A stretch of 45,981 bases of DNA from a virus. The translations under genes were made by a program, and so were the position numbers. A model generated the notes under the pieces. It saw only the letters and a list, made by a program, of their open reading frames with translations. It had not been told where the DNA came from and made no database searches. Each line of letters opens with the position of its first letter. Within the stretch, counting starts at the first letter, position 1. Positions 1 through 7,762 of this stretch are shown here, piece after piece. Location: positions 1 through 45,981 of the IMG/VR virus record IMGVR_UViG_3300008113_000330; one strand, 5' to 3'.

Positions 1-36
1 TTCTGCGTTTATAAATTCGTAAAGTTTACGTGCCAT
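1..36 (-). CDS. 5' end of a gene continuing beyond the window (unidentified head-operon gene)
   Basis: Only the first 12 codons are present (MARKLYEFINAE), running off the left edge. The start is supported by a ribosome binding site, TAGGAG, about 8 bases upstream in the short gap after the acidic core-protein gene. Its position downstream of portal and prohead core genes suggests a head gene such as the prohead protease or scaffold, but 12 residues are too few to identify it. Confidence 0.6.
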   Translation of the reverse strand, partial: MARKLYEFINAE

Positions 37-54
37 TTTCCGCTACTCCTACAA

Positions 55-825
55 TTATGCCTTAGGTGCATTTACCTTGGCTGGCTTAATGCCGATGTTG
101 CTTGTAGGTGTGTGGTCTTTTGCTTTGTTAGCGCCTGCATTTCCTGCGCCGCCATCTTTAGCTTTTACTGGGCTACCGGTTTCCCAACCTGCCTTGTGCT
201 TTGCTACTGGTGATGTGCCGTTTGAAGCGTCAGCAATTGGTGCCTTTGGGGCAGCAACTTTATTGCTTAAATTTGTAGCTTCTTCAACAACTTCACTGTC
301 TTCGTCAGCGTCTTCGTCGAGATCATACTCTACTGAGTCCATCATCTCGTCTTCATCGCCCATAACGTCGTCGCCTGCTTCCATGTCAGCCATATCGGCA
401 TCGTCCATGTCAACATCGTCTTCGCCTGACATTAGCTTTTCGAATTCTGCACGTAGGTCTTCTAGCTCTGCTTCTAGGTCGTCAACCTTATCTTCTAGGT
501 CTTCGTCGCCTTCGCCTTCGCCTTCTTCTTCGCCTTCTTCGCCTTCTTCTTCGTTAAAGCCGGCTTCATCTGACGTAATTTCATTTTCGTCAGCAAGGAT
601 ATCATTTTCAAAGTCATTGCTCTGATCAATAGTTTCTTCAACAGCTTCTTCATCTTCGCTGTCTACTGTTTCCTCAACTTCCTCTTCGGCTTCGTCAAGC
701 ACACGCTCATATTCAGTGCGAGCCTTAGAAACTACATATTCATGTAGCATTTCTTCAGCCTTTGCGTTGTCTTCAGCTAAAAGGAGTTCGAGAATCTGTT
801 CTAGTTTAGTACGTGATTCTGACAT
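55..825 (-). CDS. Acidic prohead core protein, gp67-like
   Basis: This 256-residue protein probably forms part of the internal core on which the capsid assembles. Its N-terminal 45 residues look helical (LEQILELLLAEDNAKAEEML, then SKART) and resemble the start of T4 gp67, which has a short helix followed by an acidic tail. Residues about 45-185 are extremely rich in Glu and Asp, with a short coiled-coil-like stretch (DLEDKVDDLEAELEDL) in the middle. The last 70 residues are Ala/Lys/Pro/Gly-rich and basic. T4 gp67 is only about 80 residues, so this is a much enlarged version. I chose the ATG at 825 because GGAGG lies 5 bases before it; a TTG four codons upstream overlaps that binding site and is unlikely to be used. 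The gene sits after gp20 and a small gene, as gp67 does in T4. The family assignment rests on composition, position and the N-terminal pattern, so it is moderate. Confidence 0.6.
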   Translation of the reverse strand: MSESRTKLEQILELLLAEDNAKAEEMLHEYVVSKARTEYERVLDEAEEEVEETVDSEDEEAVEETIDQSNDFENDILADENEITSDEAGFNEEEGEEGEEEGEGEGDEDLEDKVDDLEAELEDLRAEFEKLMSGEDDVDMDDADMADMEAGDDVMGDEDEMMDSVEYDLDEDADEDSEVVEEATNLSNKVAAPKAPIADASNGTSPVAKHKAGWETGSPVKAKDGGAGNAGANKAKDHTPTSNIGIKPAKVNAPKA

Positions 826-929
826 TGTGGCCTCCAATATATTGATTTACGAACAGAAACGGCAACAGCCATATCTGTCTACATTAATACTTAGTGTTAA
901 GTGGAGTTTTATGTATGATTATGATGTGA

Positions 930-952
930 TTTTGACTCTTTTTGTGTCAAAA
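930..952. other. Hairpin in the gap between the 66-residue gene and the core-protein gene
   Basis: TTTTGAC (930-936) pairs with GTCAAAA (946-952) around a 9-base loop. There is no adjacent T-tract on the minus strand, so it is not a convincing terminator. It may be a processing or stability element in the long (about 185-base) leader of the core-protein gene. Confidence 0.35.
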
Positions 953-968
953 TGTATTTGATCCGGAT

Positions 969-976
969 ATTTAGTA
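969..976 (-). promoter_or_regulatory. Possible weak late promoter box (ACTAAATA)
   Basis: On the minus strand this reads ACTAAATA, differing from the GATAAATA boxes elsewhere in this window at the first two bases. It would give the acidic core-protein gene its own late transcript with a leader of about 135 bases. The match is weak and the gene could equally be read from the gp20 promoter. Confidence 0.25.
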
Positions 977-1010
977 GCACAATGAATAATATTTTGTACT
1001 GTTTTAAGTA

Positions 1011-1211
1011 TTAAATTCCGGCTTCTTGTACAGGTGCAGCGTACATTACTCGCACAAACTTATTGTGTTCAATTTCTTCGGCACGCTTGATTTCGCGAAC
1101 TTTTCGTAGTTTGTTAAGCTGCTCAAGGGTAAGCTTTGGTTTACGAGTATCGCCTTTGTTTCGACGCTGCCATGAGTCATTCTCAGGGCTATAAAATTCA
1201 TTCAAACGCAT
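1011..1211 (-). CDS. Small basic protein downstream of the portal gene
   Basis: A 66-residue, highly charged protein. Residues about 25-50 (TLEQLNKLRKVREIKRAEEI) are likely one amphipathic helix, followed by a short hydrophobic end, VRVMYAAP. Its ATG overlaps the gp20 stop codon in TAATG, so it is translationally coupled to the portal. Small proteins lie at this place in several T4-related marine phages, but I do not recognise a function; a role in prohead assembly is inferred from position only. Confidence 0.7.
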   Translation of the reverse strand: MRLNEFYSPENDSWQRRNKGDTRKPKLTLEQLNKLRKVREIKRAEEIEHNKFVRVMYAAPVQEAGI

Positions 1212-2932
1212 TATACATTACCCCCTGGTGGTGTAACTGGGCCGCCCGGTGGCGAAACAGGGCCAGCGCCAAGATCTTCTGCTCCTGGTTCTAGCGGCTC
1301 AATATTATCTAAGCTTGGTTCCATAGCTGTATTTACCGCCGCATCAGTTGCTGCTCGTATTCCGATATTTTTAAGACCAATCATTTGATCAGTGTCAACA
1401 AACTTTTCGTATCCATTTTCAGCACGCCATAGTGCTTCGTTTTGTTTCATTTCATCTTCAGTTAAACCTAGATACTTCTTAAGTTTAAACTGATTTGAAA
1501 GATGTGGAATACTTTGTACCTGGCTGTAAAGTGTAGCTCGTTCTGCATCTATTTGTAGTTCTCTATAGCTGCTGAAGTTCATCGGAGGAGTAAATCTAAT
1601 TTTAAACTCGCTCGGATCTATTTCTATTCCTCTGTGTTTGAGGAACATCTTAAATTCAAAATCTAAATCTTCTTCTACCTGCTTTTGTAAACGCTCTACA
1701 TAACGAGCAAAACGATATTCTTGAATGTATGCAATGCCTACTTTACCGTCGTTGTACATAGCACTACCATCTTCAGGACCCGATGGCAAATAACTGCTAG
1801 GGATTCGTAAACCTCGAAGTAGCTTGTTGTTAAAATATCTTAAGTCATCAATTTGACCTAGATTTTCGCCACCTGGTAATGTGTCAACTTTACTGCCTCT
1901 GCCATCTGCGGTTTGAGCAAAGAAGTAATCTTCCAACATGCTCATTGGATTATATGCAGCATCAGTTACACCGCTGCCGTTTGCACCCTTGTTGGGTACA
2001 CGCTTTTGCTGTACTTCGTACTTTACCTGTTCTAGGTACTGGCGTGCTTTATGCGGAGGCATGTTACCTACGTCAATAAAGAACACACGACGTTCTGGCG
2101 CACGGTGAACACGATAGATAATAATACTATCTTCTAGCAGTTCTTTTTGTTTGAATACTTTAAAGATTGGCTCTAGGATACTTACACCAAATGGCCAAGC
2201 TGTGTCCATACCTTCTGTTAAGCTGATATGCACAACATGTCTTGCATCCACAGGTGAACCTTGATCGCTACCACTAATAGCACCTGTTAAGTAATTGCTG
2301 GTAGTGGTTGCTACAGGACTCATTACACCTGTTAGACCTTGACCACTGCCATAGGGTCTAGCATGTAATGACGCGGTATCAGTTGCAGTTAGTTCTTGTA
2401 AATTCTGTTCTAGATTTTTGATGAAGTACGTTTCAATCTTTTTGCCTTCACTTTCATTGACAATTACTTTTTCAATGTTAGCAGGGTCAACCCAGTATAG
2501 TTCATATGTTTCTGGATCGCGAATAAAGAATTGATCGCCGTACTTAATGCTGTTACGAAGAATACGAAATGCACGTTTGTGGAGTTGGTTTACACTACAC
2601 CATTGTGTGAGAGTCTTTAACAGGATCTTTTGTTCAGTATCGCTGGGTATACCATTATAATCAAGCATCATAGGTAGACCGGTACTGTCATCTTCTTGAG
2701 TACCAAACTCAGCAATTGTGTCTAGAGCAGCGTTAATTTCTAAGTCCTGATCCATTTGATCGTACTGGATATAACGCATAAGGCGATTAGGTGAGCCGGC
2801 ATACACTTCTGGTAGCCAACTGCTGTATCTGCTTGTAGTACTAAGCCCGTAATGTCCGCCACCTGTTTTAGGCTGTACATTAAGTGGTAAACCACTATTG
2901 TCAACAGGGGTAAAGTGTTTTCTCCAGCTCAT
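1211..2932 (-). CDS. 20: Portal vertex protein gp20
   Basis: A 573-residue portal subunit. Twelve copies form the ring at the capsid vertex through which DNA is packaged and to which the tail joins; it also starts prohead assembly. The sequence has typical gp20 features: an N-terminal segment with RYIQYDQMDQDLEINAALDT (about residues 51-70), the YELYWVDPANIEKV strand region, the HISLTEGMDTAWPFGVSILEP stem segment, RVHRAPERRVFFIDVGNMPP, and IPSSYLPSGPEDGS, all well-known portal motifs of T4-type phages. The C-terminus is Gly/Pro-rich. Length is close to the T4 protein (524). The ATG at 2932 follows a weak GAGAG and lies about 28 bases after a late promoter box. Confidence 0.95.
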   Translation of the reverse strand: MSWRKHFTPVDNSGLPLNVQPKTGGGHYGLSTTSRYSSWLPEVYAGSPNRLMRYIQYDQMDQDLEINAALDTIAEFGTQEDDSTGLPMMLDYNGIPSDTEQKILLKTLTQWCSVNQLHKRAFRILRNSIKYGDQFFIRDPETYELYWVDPANIEKVIVNESEGKKIETYFIKNLEQNLQELTATDTASLHARPYGSGQGLTGVMSPVATTTSNYLTGAISGSDQGSPVDARHVVHISLTEGMDTAWPFGVSILEPIFKVFKQKELLEDSIIIYRVHRAPERRVFFIDVGNMPPHKARQYLEQVKYEVQQKRVPNKGANGSGVTDAAYNPMSMLEDYFFAQTADGRGSKVDTLPGGENLGQIDDLRYFNNKLLRGLRIPSSYLPSGPEDGSAMYNDGKVGIAYIQEYRFARYVERLQKQVEEDLDFEFKMFLKHRGIEIDPSEFKIRFTPPMNFSSYRELQIDAERATLYSQVQSIPHLSNQFKLKKYLGLTEDEMKQNEALWRAENGYEKFVDTDQMIGLKNIGIRAATDAAVNTAMEPSLDNIEPLEPGAEDLGAGPVSPPGGPVTPPGGNV

Positions 2933-2959
2933 AATGCTCTCTTGTTAAGTAACCTATAC

Positions 2960-2967
2960 TATTTATC
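2960..2967 (-). promoter_or_regulatory. Late promoter box (GATAAATA) for the gp20 operon
   Basis: The minus strand reads GATAAATA, one base from the T4 late consensus TATAAATA. Transcription should start about 7 bases downstream, near 2953, giving a leader of about 20 bases before the gp20 ATG. It lies in the 84-base gap between the tape measure stop and gp20. Confidence 0.75.
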
Positions 2968-3016
2968 TATTACTTATAAGATTACAACAGCTATAAAAAT
3001 GTTTTTGGATTTATGA

Positions 3017-6000
3017 TTACACAGGTCTTTTTGCAGGATCAGTGTTGGATGCGATAGTTGTTAGTTTAGTTTCGCTCCTATTTGTTGATTCTAGCACACT
3101 ACGCATAATAGTTGCTATTTCTGACATTTTATCATATGGGTTATTGTGCTGGATTGTTCTATTTGCAGTGTTTACTTGTTCAGCCGGTGACTTTTCTCCA
3201 GCAGCAGAAGTTCTTGCAGGTTGTTCAGGTACAGCAGCGTACCCTGCCATACCTGCATTGAATGCCATAGTAGCTTGTGCAGCTTTTAATAGATCGTCCG
3301 ACTTGACTTCTTTAGCAAAAGTGTTTAATACGTTAATCATTTCAGCTGTTTCATCTTTTTTGCCAGATAGTGCATCACCCAGTCGCTCCCACCAGGTACT
3401 GGTAGTTAACTTTCCAAATTCACCGATTGCTTTAGTTAGTGCAGTAAATGCTGTTGCTAATCTGTCAATTTTATCAACTGGCATAGCAGTAATTTGTGCT
3501 GCCAATGAGCCTAAATGCTCAGTCGTTGTTGGTAGTTTTAATCCTTCAACATTTAATCCTGTAATATTAGTAAGTAGTCGTTGCAAACGATTATTAACAT
3601 TATCAACAAAAGATATTTTAATATTTTGTATAGTTACAAACATCTCTGCTAGCGCAGGATTCAACACTGCTAATCCAGCGGCAATATCAGCTACCGAAAT
3701 TGCATTAAAGAACGCTAATGCTTTGCCAACTTCTTTTACATGCTCGGGATTAATTGCCATTGCAACTAATCCATTTTGTTGTAACAGTTCTTCTTTGGTT
3801 TGTTTTGCTATATCTGCACTAGCTGATTCAGCTTCGTCGTCATCAAAGAAACCGCCAATCCAATTACCGGCCATGTTACCCAAAGTCGCGCCGATAGCGA
3901 CGCCTACTGGGCCTCCAGCTAATCCGATAGCACCGCCAACTACACCACCAATAATACCACCGATGTCTTCTTTTTTGGCTGCGCCATCGGCAGTTGCCAC
4001 ATCATATATATCTTTACCTACCATAAAGCCAGCGCCAGCAACACTTGCACCTGTGATTGCTTTTCCTGCTAAACCAGCAGATGGGAGAGCTTTTAATGTG
4101 TTACCAAATGCTCCACCATATGATCTTGCGGTGGCTAATAATCCTCCACCGGCGGTGGTGGCTGGCAGCATCTGCATGCCAGCAGCAGTGGCAGCGGTTC
4201 CACTAGCAGCAGTGGCTGCGGCGCCAAAACCTAGTTTAGCAAGACCAGCTTTACCAAGAGCAATCGCCGCGGTTTTAGCTAACGAAAGGGTTGCAAGGCC
4301 TGTAAATGCAGCTAGAAGACCAGCTATTACTACTGGACTTGTAAATAATCCTATAATTGCTTCTTTAAGTACAGTTACAAGGGCAGGTTTAACATAATTA
4401 TTAAACACATCTTTGAGAATAGTTTCAAGTTTTTCGCCGATGGTCTTGCCTTGCAAACCTTCCAAGTACGCCTTAAACTCGTTTGCTGTTTTTTCAATCC
4501 AAGGTATTAATTTTTCTCTTAATACTTTACCAAAATTTTCTGCTGTCGGAGTAATGTCTCCAAAAAATACTTTTAGAACAGTTTTGCCCACTTCACTTAG
4601 ACTGTTTCTTAGTGTGGACATCACACTAACAGTGCCTTCAACTGTGTATGCTTCTTTAATTTTTTGGTCTCTAGCAATATTATAAGCTTCAATTTGTGCA
4701 TCAGATGCATTTTCAGATAATGCATTGTTCTTTTCCCATTGCTGTACAGATTTTGCAGCTAATTCTTCCTGTTGTTTAGTTAGCCCTGTGTCAGTTAAGG
4801 CTTTCATAAATGAATCCAGCGGTTGTGCTAATCCACCTAATACTTGTAACCCAAAAGCTTTAAATGCACCCGAAACTTCACTGAGTGTGTTTTCTAGTCT
4901 AGTTCCCGATGTGATCATAGGATCAAGTGCCGGAACTATTCCCATTAAAGCATTTCTTAAATCTTGGCCGCCTACCTTAGCATCTCTAGCAGCCCTAGCT
5001 ATCATAGCAGCCATTGGGTCACCTGATGCTTCAAGCACACTCAACAGTCTTGCATTTTTCTCGCCGCCTTGCGCCAGCATGTCAACTAAACGCAACATAG
5101 TTGCTCTTGCGTCAACTGAACCAGATCTTATTTCATTGTTAAATCTAGTAAGCTCGCCCCTAAACTGTGTACCCACGGGACCTAACGCCATGACCTGTTG
5201 CATAGCAGAATCAGCCATAGGCACAGCAGATGCACCTGCGTTTATAAACACTTTTGCAAAGTTTGCAATGTCTCCGCCGAAGCCTTCAGCAATTGTTAAT
5301 ACATCACTGATTTCTTTTACAGCTTTAGCTTGTAGGTCTGCTGGCAACCTTAATGTTAAGGTTGCAAGTTGAGCACTATTTGTGAGAAAATCTTGTTTAG
5401 CATTTTGAATGTCTTTCATTGAACGGCCGAATATCGAAGACATTGCTTGTGTTAGTTTAATATTTTCTTTAATCGAAACTTCAGTAAATGCATCTAACTG
5501 CATTCGATTACTCATCGCCCGTTGGCGCATGTCAATTTCGTTTGCAGTAAATTCGGCAGCGTCACTGAGTGTAAGTCCCAACTCTGCTGCAAACGAAGAA
5601 CTAGTTGCAATACCTGAAACAAATTTTGCAAAATTTGCTTTACCTAATACTGCGCTAGCACGGCCAAAGCCGGTAAGAAGACTTGCTGCTTCAGATGCAC
5701 TCATACCCAATTGCACTAAACTGCCCACAGCATCCTGTGCTTCTGTGCCGCTGGCGCCTGCGCCGCCTAGGCCGCTTTGAGCAAGGCTTCTAAAAGCTTC
5801 GCTGGTATCCATAAATGTTTTGTAAAGTAGTCCGGCGCCAGCAGCTAAACCCACAGTAGCAGTTTTAATCGCTGCGGTAAGAATATTGCCGCCAGCTACA
5901 AACGTATTACGCATGTCTTTGCCTACGTTATCAGCAAATTCGCCCCTAAAAGATTTTAATGCCTTTACTTGCTTGTCAGCGGAGACATTAAGAACCTTTT

Positions 6001-6232
6001 CAAGTTCTTCGGTTTGTTTTTCAGATGCTGACTTTCCAGCCTTAGCAGCATCAGTAGTTGCTGCGAGTAATTTCTCATATGCTTCTGCCTGCTTTGGATT
6101 CATTTTACCCAAGGCCTGTACACTTTTTATTAATTTTTCTTGCGTAGAATCTAGTGCAAATCCAGGCAGCACTAGCCTAGACGAATTACCGTCGCTGTCT
6201 ACGATTTCTACAGTGTATTTGTCAGTGGCCAT
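3017..6232 (-). CDS. Tail tape measure protein
   Basis: A 1,071-residue Ala/Gly-rich, mostly helical protein that should set tail length and fill the tail tube before DNA passes. There are three hydrophobic stretches, at residues about 112-139, 626-652 and 754-796; the last is a Gly/Ala-rich run ending NMAGNWIGGFF, typical of tape measure segments thought to contact or cross the host membrane. Long heptad-like regions flank them. T4's tape measure and hub protein gp29 is only about 590 residues, so this virion may have a longer tail. No ribosome binding site is strong at the ATG at 6232. The large ORF on the opposite strand here is an Ala/Pro-rich shadow. The divergently transcribed neighbour gp26 carries a predicted frameshift product, which fits a tail-assembly pairing. 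Confidence 0.85.
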   Translation of the reverse strand: MATDKYTVEIVDSDGNSSRLVLPGFALDSTQEKLIKSVQALGKMNPKQAEAYEKLLAATTDAAKAGKSASEKQTEELEKVLNVSADKQVKALKSFRGEFADNVGKDMRNTFVAGGNILTAAIKTATVGLAAGAGLLYKTFMDTSEAFRSLAQSGLGGAGASGTEAQDAVGSLVQLGMSASEAASLLTGFGRASAVLGKANFAKFVSGIATSSSFAAELGLTLSDAAEFTANEIDMRQRAMSNRMQLDAFTEVSIKENIKLTQAMSSIFGRSMKDIQNAKQDFLTNSAQLATLTLRLPADLQAKAVKEISDVLTIAEGFGGDIANFAKVFINAGASAVPMADSAMQQVMALGPVGTQFRGELTRFNNEIRSGSVDARATMLRLVDMLAQGGEKNARLLSVLEASGDPMAAMIARAARDAKVGGQDLRNALMGIVPALDPMITSGTRLENTLSEVSGAFKAFGLQVLGGLAQPLDSFMKALTDTGLTKQQEELAAKSVQQWEKNNALSENASDAQIEAYNIARDQKIKEAYTVEGTVSVMSTLRNSLSEVGKTVLKVFFGDITPTAENFGKVLREKLIPWIEKTANEFKAYLEGLQGKTIGEKLETILKDVFNNYVKPALVTVLKEAIIGLFTSPVVIAGLLAAFTGLATLSLAKTAAIALGKAGLAKLGFGAAATAASGTAATAAGMQMLPATTAGGGLLATARSYGGAFGNTLKALPSAGLAGKAITGASVAGAGFMVGKDIYDVATADGAAKKEDIGGIIGGVVGGAIGLAGGPVGVAIGATLGNMAGNWIGGFFDDDEAESASADIAKQTKEELLQQNGLVAMAINPEHVKEVGKALAFFNAISVADIAAGLAVLNPALAEMFVTIQNIKISFVDNVNNRLQRLLTNITGLNVEGLKLPTTTEHLGSLAAQITAMPVDKIDRLATAFTALTKAIGEFGKLTTSTWWERLGDALSGKKDETAEMINVLNTFAKEVKSDDLLKAAQATMAFNAGMAGYAAVPEQPARTSAAGEKSPAEQVNTANRTIQHNNPYDKMSEIATIMRSVLESTNRSETKLTTIASNTDPAKRPV

Positions 6233-6264
6233 TCAGAAAATCCATTATGTACAGTTTTTATGAT

Positions 6265-6272
6265 GATAAATA
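6265..6272 (+). promoter_or_regulatory. Late promoter box (GATAAATA) for gp26
   Basis: GATAAATA in TGATGATAAATATG. The start of transcription is expected near 6278-6280, leaving a leader of about 50 bases to the gp26 ATG at 6331. It faces, and interleaves with, the oppositely directed late box at 6299-6306. Confidence 0.7.
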
Positions 6273-6282
6273 TGTGCAGCGG

Positions 6283-6299
6283 ATATGTATCATACATAT
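6283..6299. promoter_or_regulatory. Perfect 17-bp dyad between two late promoters
   Basis: ATATGTAT-C-ATACATAT, an uninterrupted inverted repeat with 8-bp arms and a single central base. It lies between the gp26 and tape measure late boxes and overlaps both expected transcription starts. It could be an operator-like protein site or a feature of the overlapping 5' ends of the two RNAs. Confidence 0.5.
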
Positions 6300-6306
6300 A
6301 TTTATC
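6299..6306 (-). promoter_or_regulatory. Late promoter box (GATAAATA) for the tape measure gene
   Basis: The minus strand reads TAGATAAATATAT. Transcription should start near 6292 and run left, giving a leader of about 60 bases before the ATG at 6232. Its RNA would run through the oppositely oriented box at 6265-6272. Confidence 0.7.
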
Positions 6307-6330
6307 TACTTATTTAACAGGAGTTTTAAT

Positions 6331-7182
6331 ATGGCTAAAACAAATAATCCACTGAGTGGTTATTTTAGAGCACCAAAGCTGTACACCAAGTTACCCAGTG
6401 GTGGACGCTTTTACACCGACGACATCGTCGAACTGGGAGAGAGTCGCGAAGTTGCAGTGTTTGCTCTTACTGCTAAAGACGAAGCAATTCTCAAAAACCC
6501 TGATGCACTATTAAACGGCGAAGCAGTTTCACAAATCATTAAGAGCTGCGTACCTGCTGTGCAACAACCAAGAAAAATGTTAAGCAGTGACATTGACACG
6601 CTGTTAGTGGCTATTCAAGGTGCTACCTACGGCGACGACATTGACGTAAAAGGTAAGTGTCCAGAATGCGGCGCTGAATGTTCAGGTATTGCCAGCGTCG
6701 AGGGCGCACTCGAAACTATGAACACATTGGAAGAATCGTATTCATTTGAAACAGCAAGTGGGCTAACAATCGAAGTTAAACCGTTTAGTTATGATAGCAC
6801 CATTAAAGCTGGTATTGCAAATTTCCAAAGTACTCGCAGTCTACAAAGCTTGTCTGCTATAACAGACGAGTTAGAACAGCTTAAAGCATTCAACAGCAGC
6901 TTTGTTCGTATGGCCAAAGTCAATTTTGATCTTGTGGTAGATTCTGTTGCTAGTATTCGAGGCGCTGGCGAAAATGATCAGGAGTTTGTTGTAACAGATT
7001 CTGATCAGATCAGAGAATTCTTAGAAAATTGTGAAACCACTATCGGCAAAGAAATCGAAAAGACCATTGAGAAGATCAGCAAAATTGGCGTTAATAAGAA
7101 AGTCCAATTAGAATGTGACGAGCACGGCGCATTCGAGCAGGAGGTTGGCTTTGACCCTGTAAATTTTTTCACAGCTTCCTAA
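6331..7182 (+). CDS. 26: Baseplate hub subunit gp26
   Basis: A 283-residue protein of the gp26 family, needed for assembly of the central baseplate hub. The diagnostic N-terminus is present (YTKLPSGGRFY, residues about 18-28). A Cys cluster CPECGAEC (C110, C113, C117), with C262 and H265 near the end, suggests a zinc site. The ATG at 6331 follows ACAGGAG with 7 bases spacing; an upstream in-frame extension lacks a binding site and would overlap the promoter. The reading frame ends at TAA (7180-7182), but a -1 slippery heptamer lies 10 bases before the stop, so part of translation probably continues as a longer fusion. It is divergent from the tape measure gene. Confidence 0.9.
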   Translation: MAKTNNPLSGYFRAPKLYTKLPSGGRFYTDDIVELGESREVAVFALTAKDEAILKNPDALLNGEAVSQIIKSCVPAVQQPRKMLSSDIDTLLVAIQGATYGDDIDVKGKCPECGAECSGIASVEGALETMNTLEESYSFETASGLTIEVKPFSYDSTIKAGIANFQSTRSLQSLSAITDELEQLKAFNSSFVRMAKVNFDLVVDSVASIRGAGENDQEFVVTDSDQIREFLENCETTIGKEIEKTIEKISKIGVNKKVQLECDEHGAFEQEVGFDPVNFFTAS

Positions 7183-7403
7183 CTTCAGCTGAGCCTGAAG
7201 AGATTGTTGCATATTTAGGCTCACTAAAAAAGGGAGCAGAAGAACTTCAAAAGAACCTAACAGAACTAGTCATATATAGTGGCGGTTCGTTTTCGTGGAC
7301 CGAAGTATGGCACATGAGTCACAGTGAACGAGAAACGGCAGTTAAAGTCCTTAACGATTATAGTAAAGCCAAAGCAGGTAAATCGGCCACTGAGTGGATG
7401 TAA
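6331..7403 (+). CDS. Predicted -1 frameshift fusion gp26/gp51-like (357 residues)
   Basis: After the slip at 7164-7170 the ribosome would read 77 further codons in the -1 frame to TAA at 7401-7403. The extension starts HSFLTSAEPEEIVAYL and ends SKAKAGKSATEWM, with a Trp-containing core SFSWTEVWHMSHSERE. The -1 frame is open only from 7155, contains no ATG, GTG or TTG before the Met at 7314, and overlaps the gp26 frame for 28 bases. A separate start is therefore very unlikely. In T4, gene 51, encoding a hub-assembly factor, lies next to gene 26. Lambda-type phages make the tape measure chaperone GT by the same kind of -1 shift. The functional parallel is inference; the frame arrangement is directly visible. 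Confidence 0.75.
7164..7170 (+). promoter_or_regulatory. -1 ribosomal slippery heptamer T_TTT_TTC
   Basis: The zero-frame codons of gp26 are TTT (7165) and TTC (7168), preceded by T, which matches X_XXY_YYZ. Both tRNAs can re-pair after a tandem -1 slip, and the new frame continues as CAC AGC TTC. This is the only run of this type in the 28-base window where both frames are open. Confidence 0.8.
7183..7200 (+). promoter_or_regulatory. Hairpin 3' of the slippery site
   Basis: CTTCAG (7183-7188) pairs with CTGAAG (7195-7200) around a 6-base loop. It starts 12 bases after the heptamer, slightly further than the usual 5-9, directly behind the gp26 stop codon. It could act as the stimulatory structure for frameshifting. 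Confidence 0.5.
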
Positions 7404-7428
7404 GTAAATTACCTAAAAAAATATAAAG

Positions 7429-7457
7429 AAAAAGCAAGCGTAATGCTTGCTTTTTTT
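7429..7457. terminator. Intrinsic terminator after gp26/gp51-like, possibly bidirectional
   Basis: AAAAAGCAAGC and GCTTGCTTTTTTT form a 9-11 bp stem around GTAAT, with a T-run on the plus side and an A-run (T-run on the minus strand) on the other. It ends the gp26 transcript and could also stop leftward transcription from the gp55 operon. Confidence 0.85.
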
Positions 7458-7539
7458 ATGTCTGCTATAATGTACACACTCCATATCATCTCCATCATGA
7501 TACACCTAGCTATATACGCTTATCCCTACAACAATTAGT

Positions 7540-7608
7540 AGACACTTCGTGTCTTATCTTACTGCATTCATTCACTTCGTTTCACTACGCTCATTCATTT
7601 GTAAGATA
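7540..7608. repeat. Nested hairpins with TTCGTG/CATTCA-type simple repeats
   Basis: A 6-bp hairpin AGACAC-TTC-GTGTCT (7540-7554) is followed directly by an 8-bp stem TATCTTAC/GTAAGATA (7555-7562 and 7601-7608). The 38-base loop repeats CATTCACTTCG and CATTCATTT motifs. It lies downstream of the 7429-7457 terminator and at the 3' end of the small minus-strand ORF. Confidence 0.55.
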
Positions 7609-7762
7609 TGTTTTTATTTGTTTTATTAATTACGAAGTTATCACGATAGTGGAGCCATAGTTCACCCGTTACAGGGTGAACAAAAAATAAAGCGTCATCA
7701 CGATGAGCTTCACCATCTCCAACCCGGGTGCTGTTAGGAAGCAGAGCGCCTTCTCTCCCCAT
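7595..7762 (-). CDS. Possible small protein of 55 residues (unidentified)
   Basis: ATG at 7762 (reading MGREGALLPNSTRVGDGEAH...) to TGA at 7595-7597. The stretch HPVTGELWLHYRDNF looks protein-like, but there is no clear ribosome binding site. The sequence immediately upstream continues a protein-like reading in a frame one base off, joined at GGGG (7757-7760). It may therefore be the 3' part of a broken gene rather than an independent small gene. I do not recognise the family. Confidence 0.3.
   Translation of the reverse strand: MGREGALLPNSTRVGDGEAHRDDALFFVHPVTGELWLHYRDNFVINKTNKNISYK
7660..7681. repeat. Strong 8-bp inverted repeat
   Basis: GTTCACCC and GGGTGAAC surround a 6-base loop GTTACA. 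It is not followed by a T-run in either direction, so it is not a simple terminator. On the minus strand it falls inside the 55-codon ORF. Confidence 0.6.

Noticed and set aside
77-625. 182-codon Ser-rich ORF on the plus strand
   Set aside because: It is the complement of the Glu/Asp-rich tract of the acidic core protein (GAA/GAG/GAC give TTC/CTC/GTC), not a gene.
930-952. Intrinsic terminator after the 66-residue gene
   Set aside because: AT-rich 7-bp stem without a following T-run; kept only as a hairpin.
3042-4397. 451-codon ORF on the plus strand opposite the tape measure gene
   Set aside because: Ala/Pro/Ser-rich translation with no ribosome binding site; it mirrors the Gly/Ala-rich codons of the real gene on the other strand.
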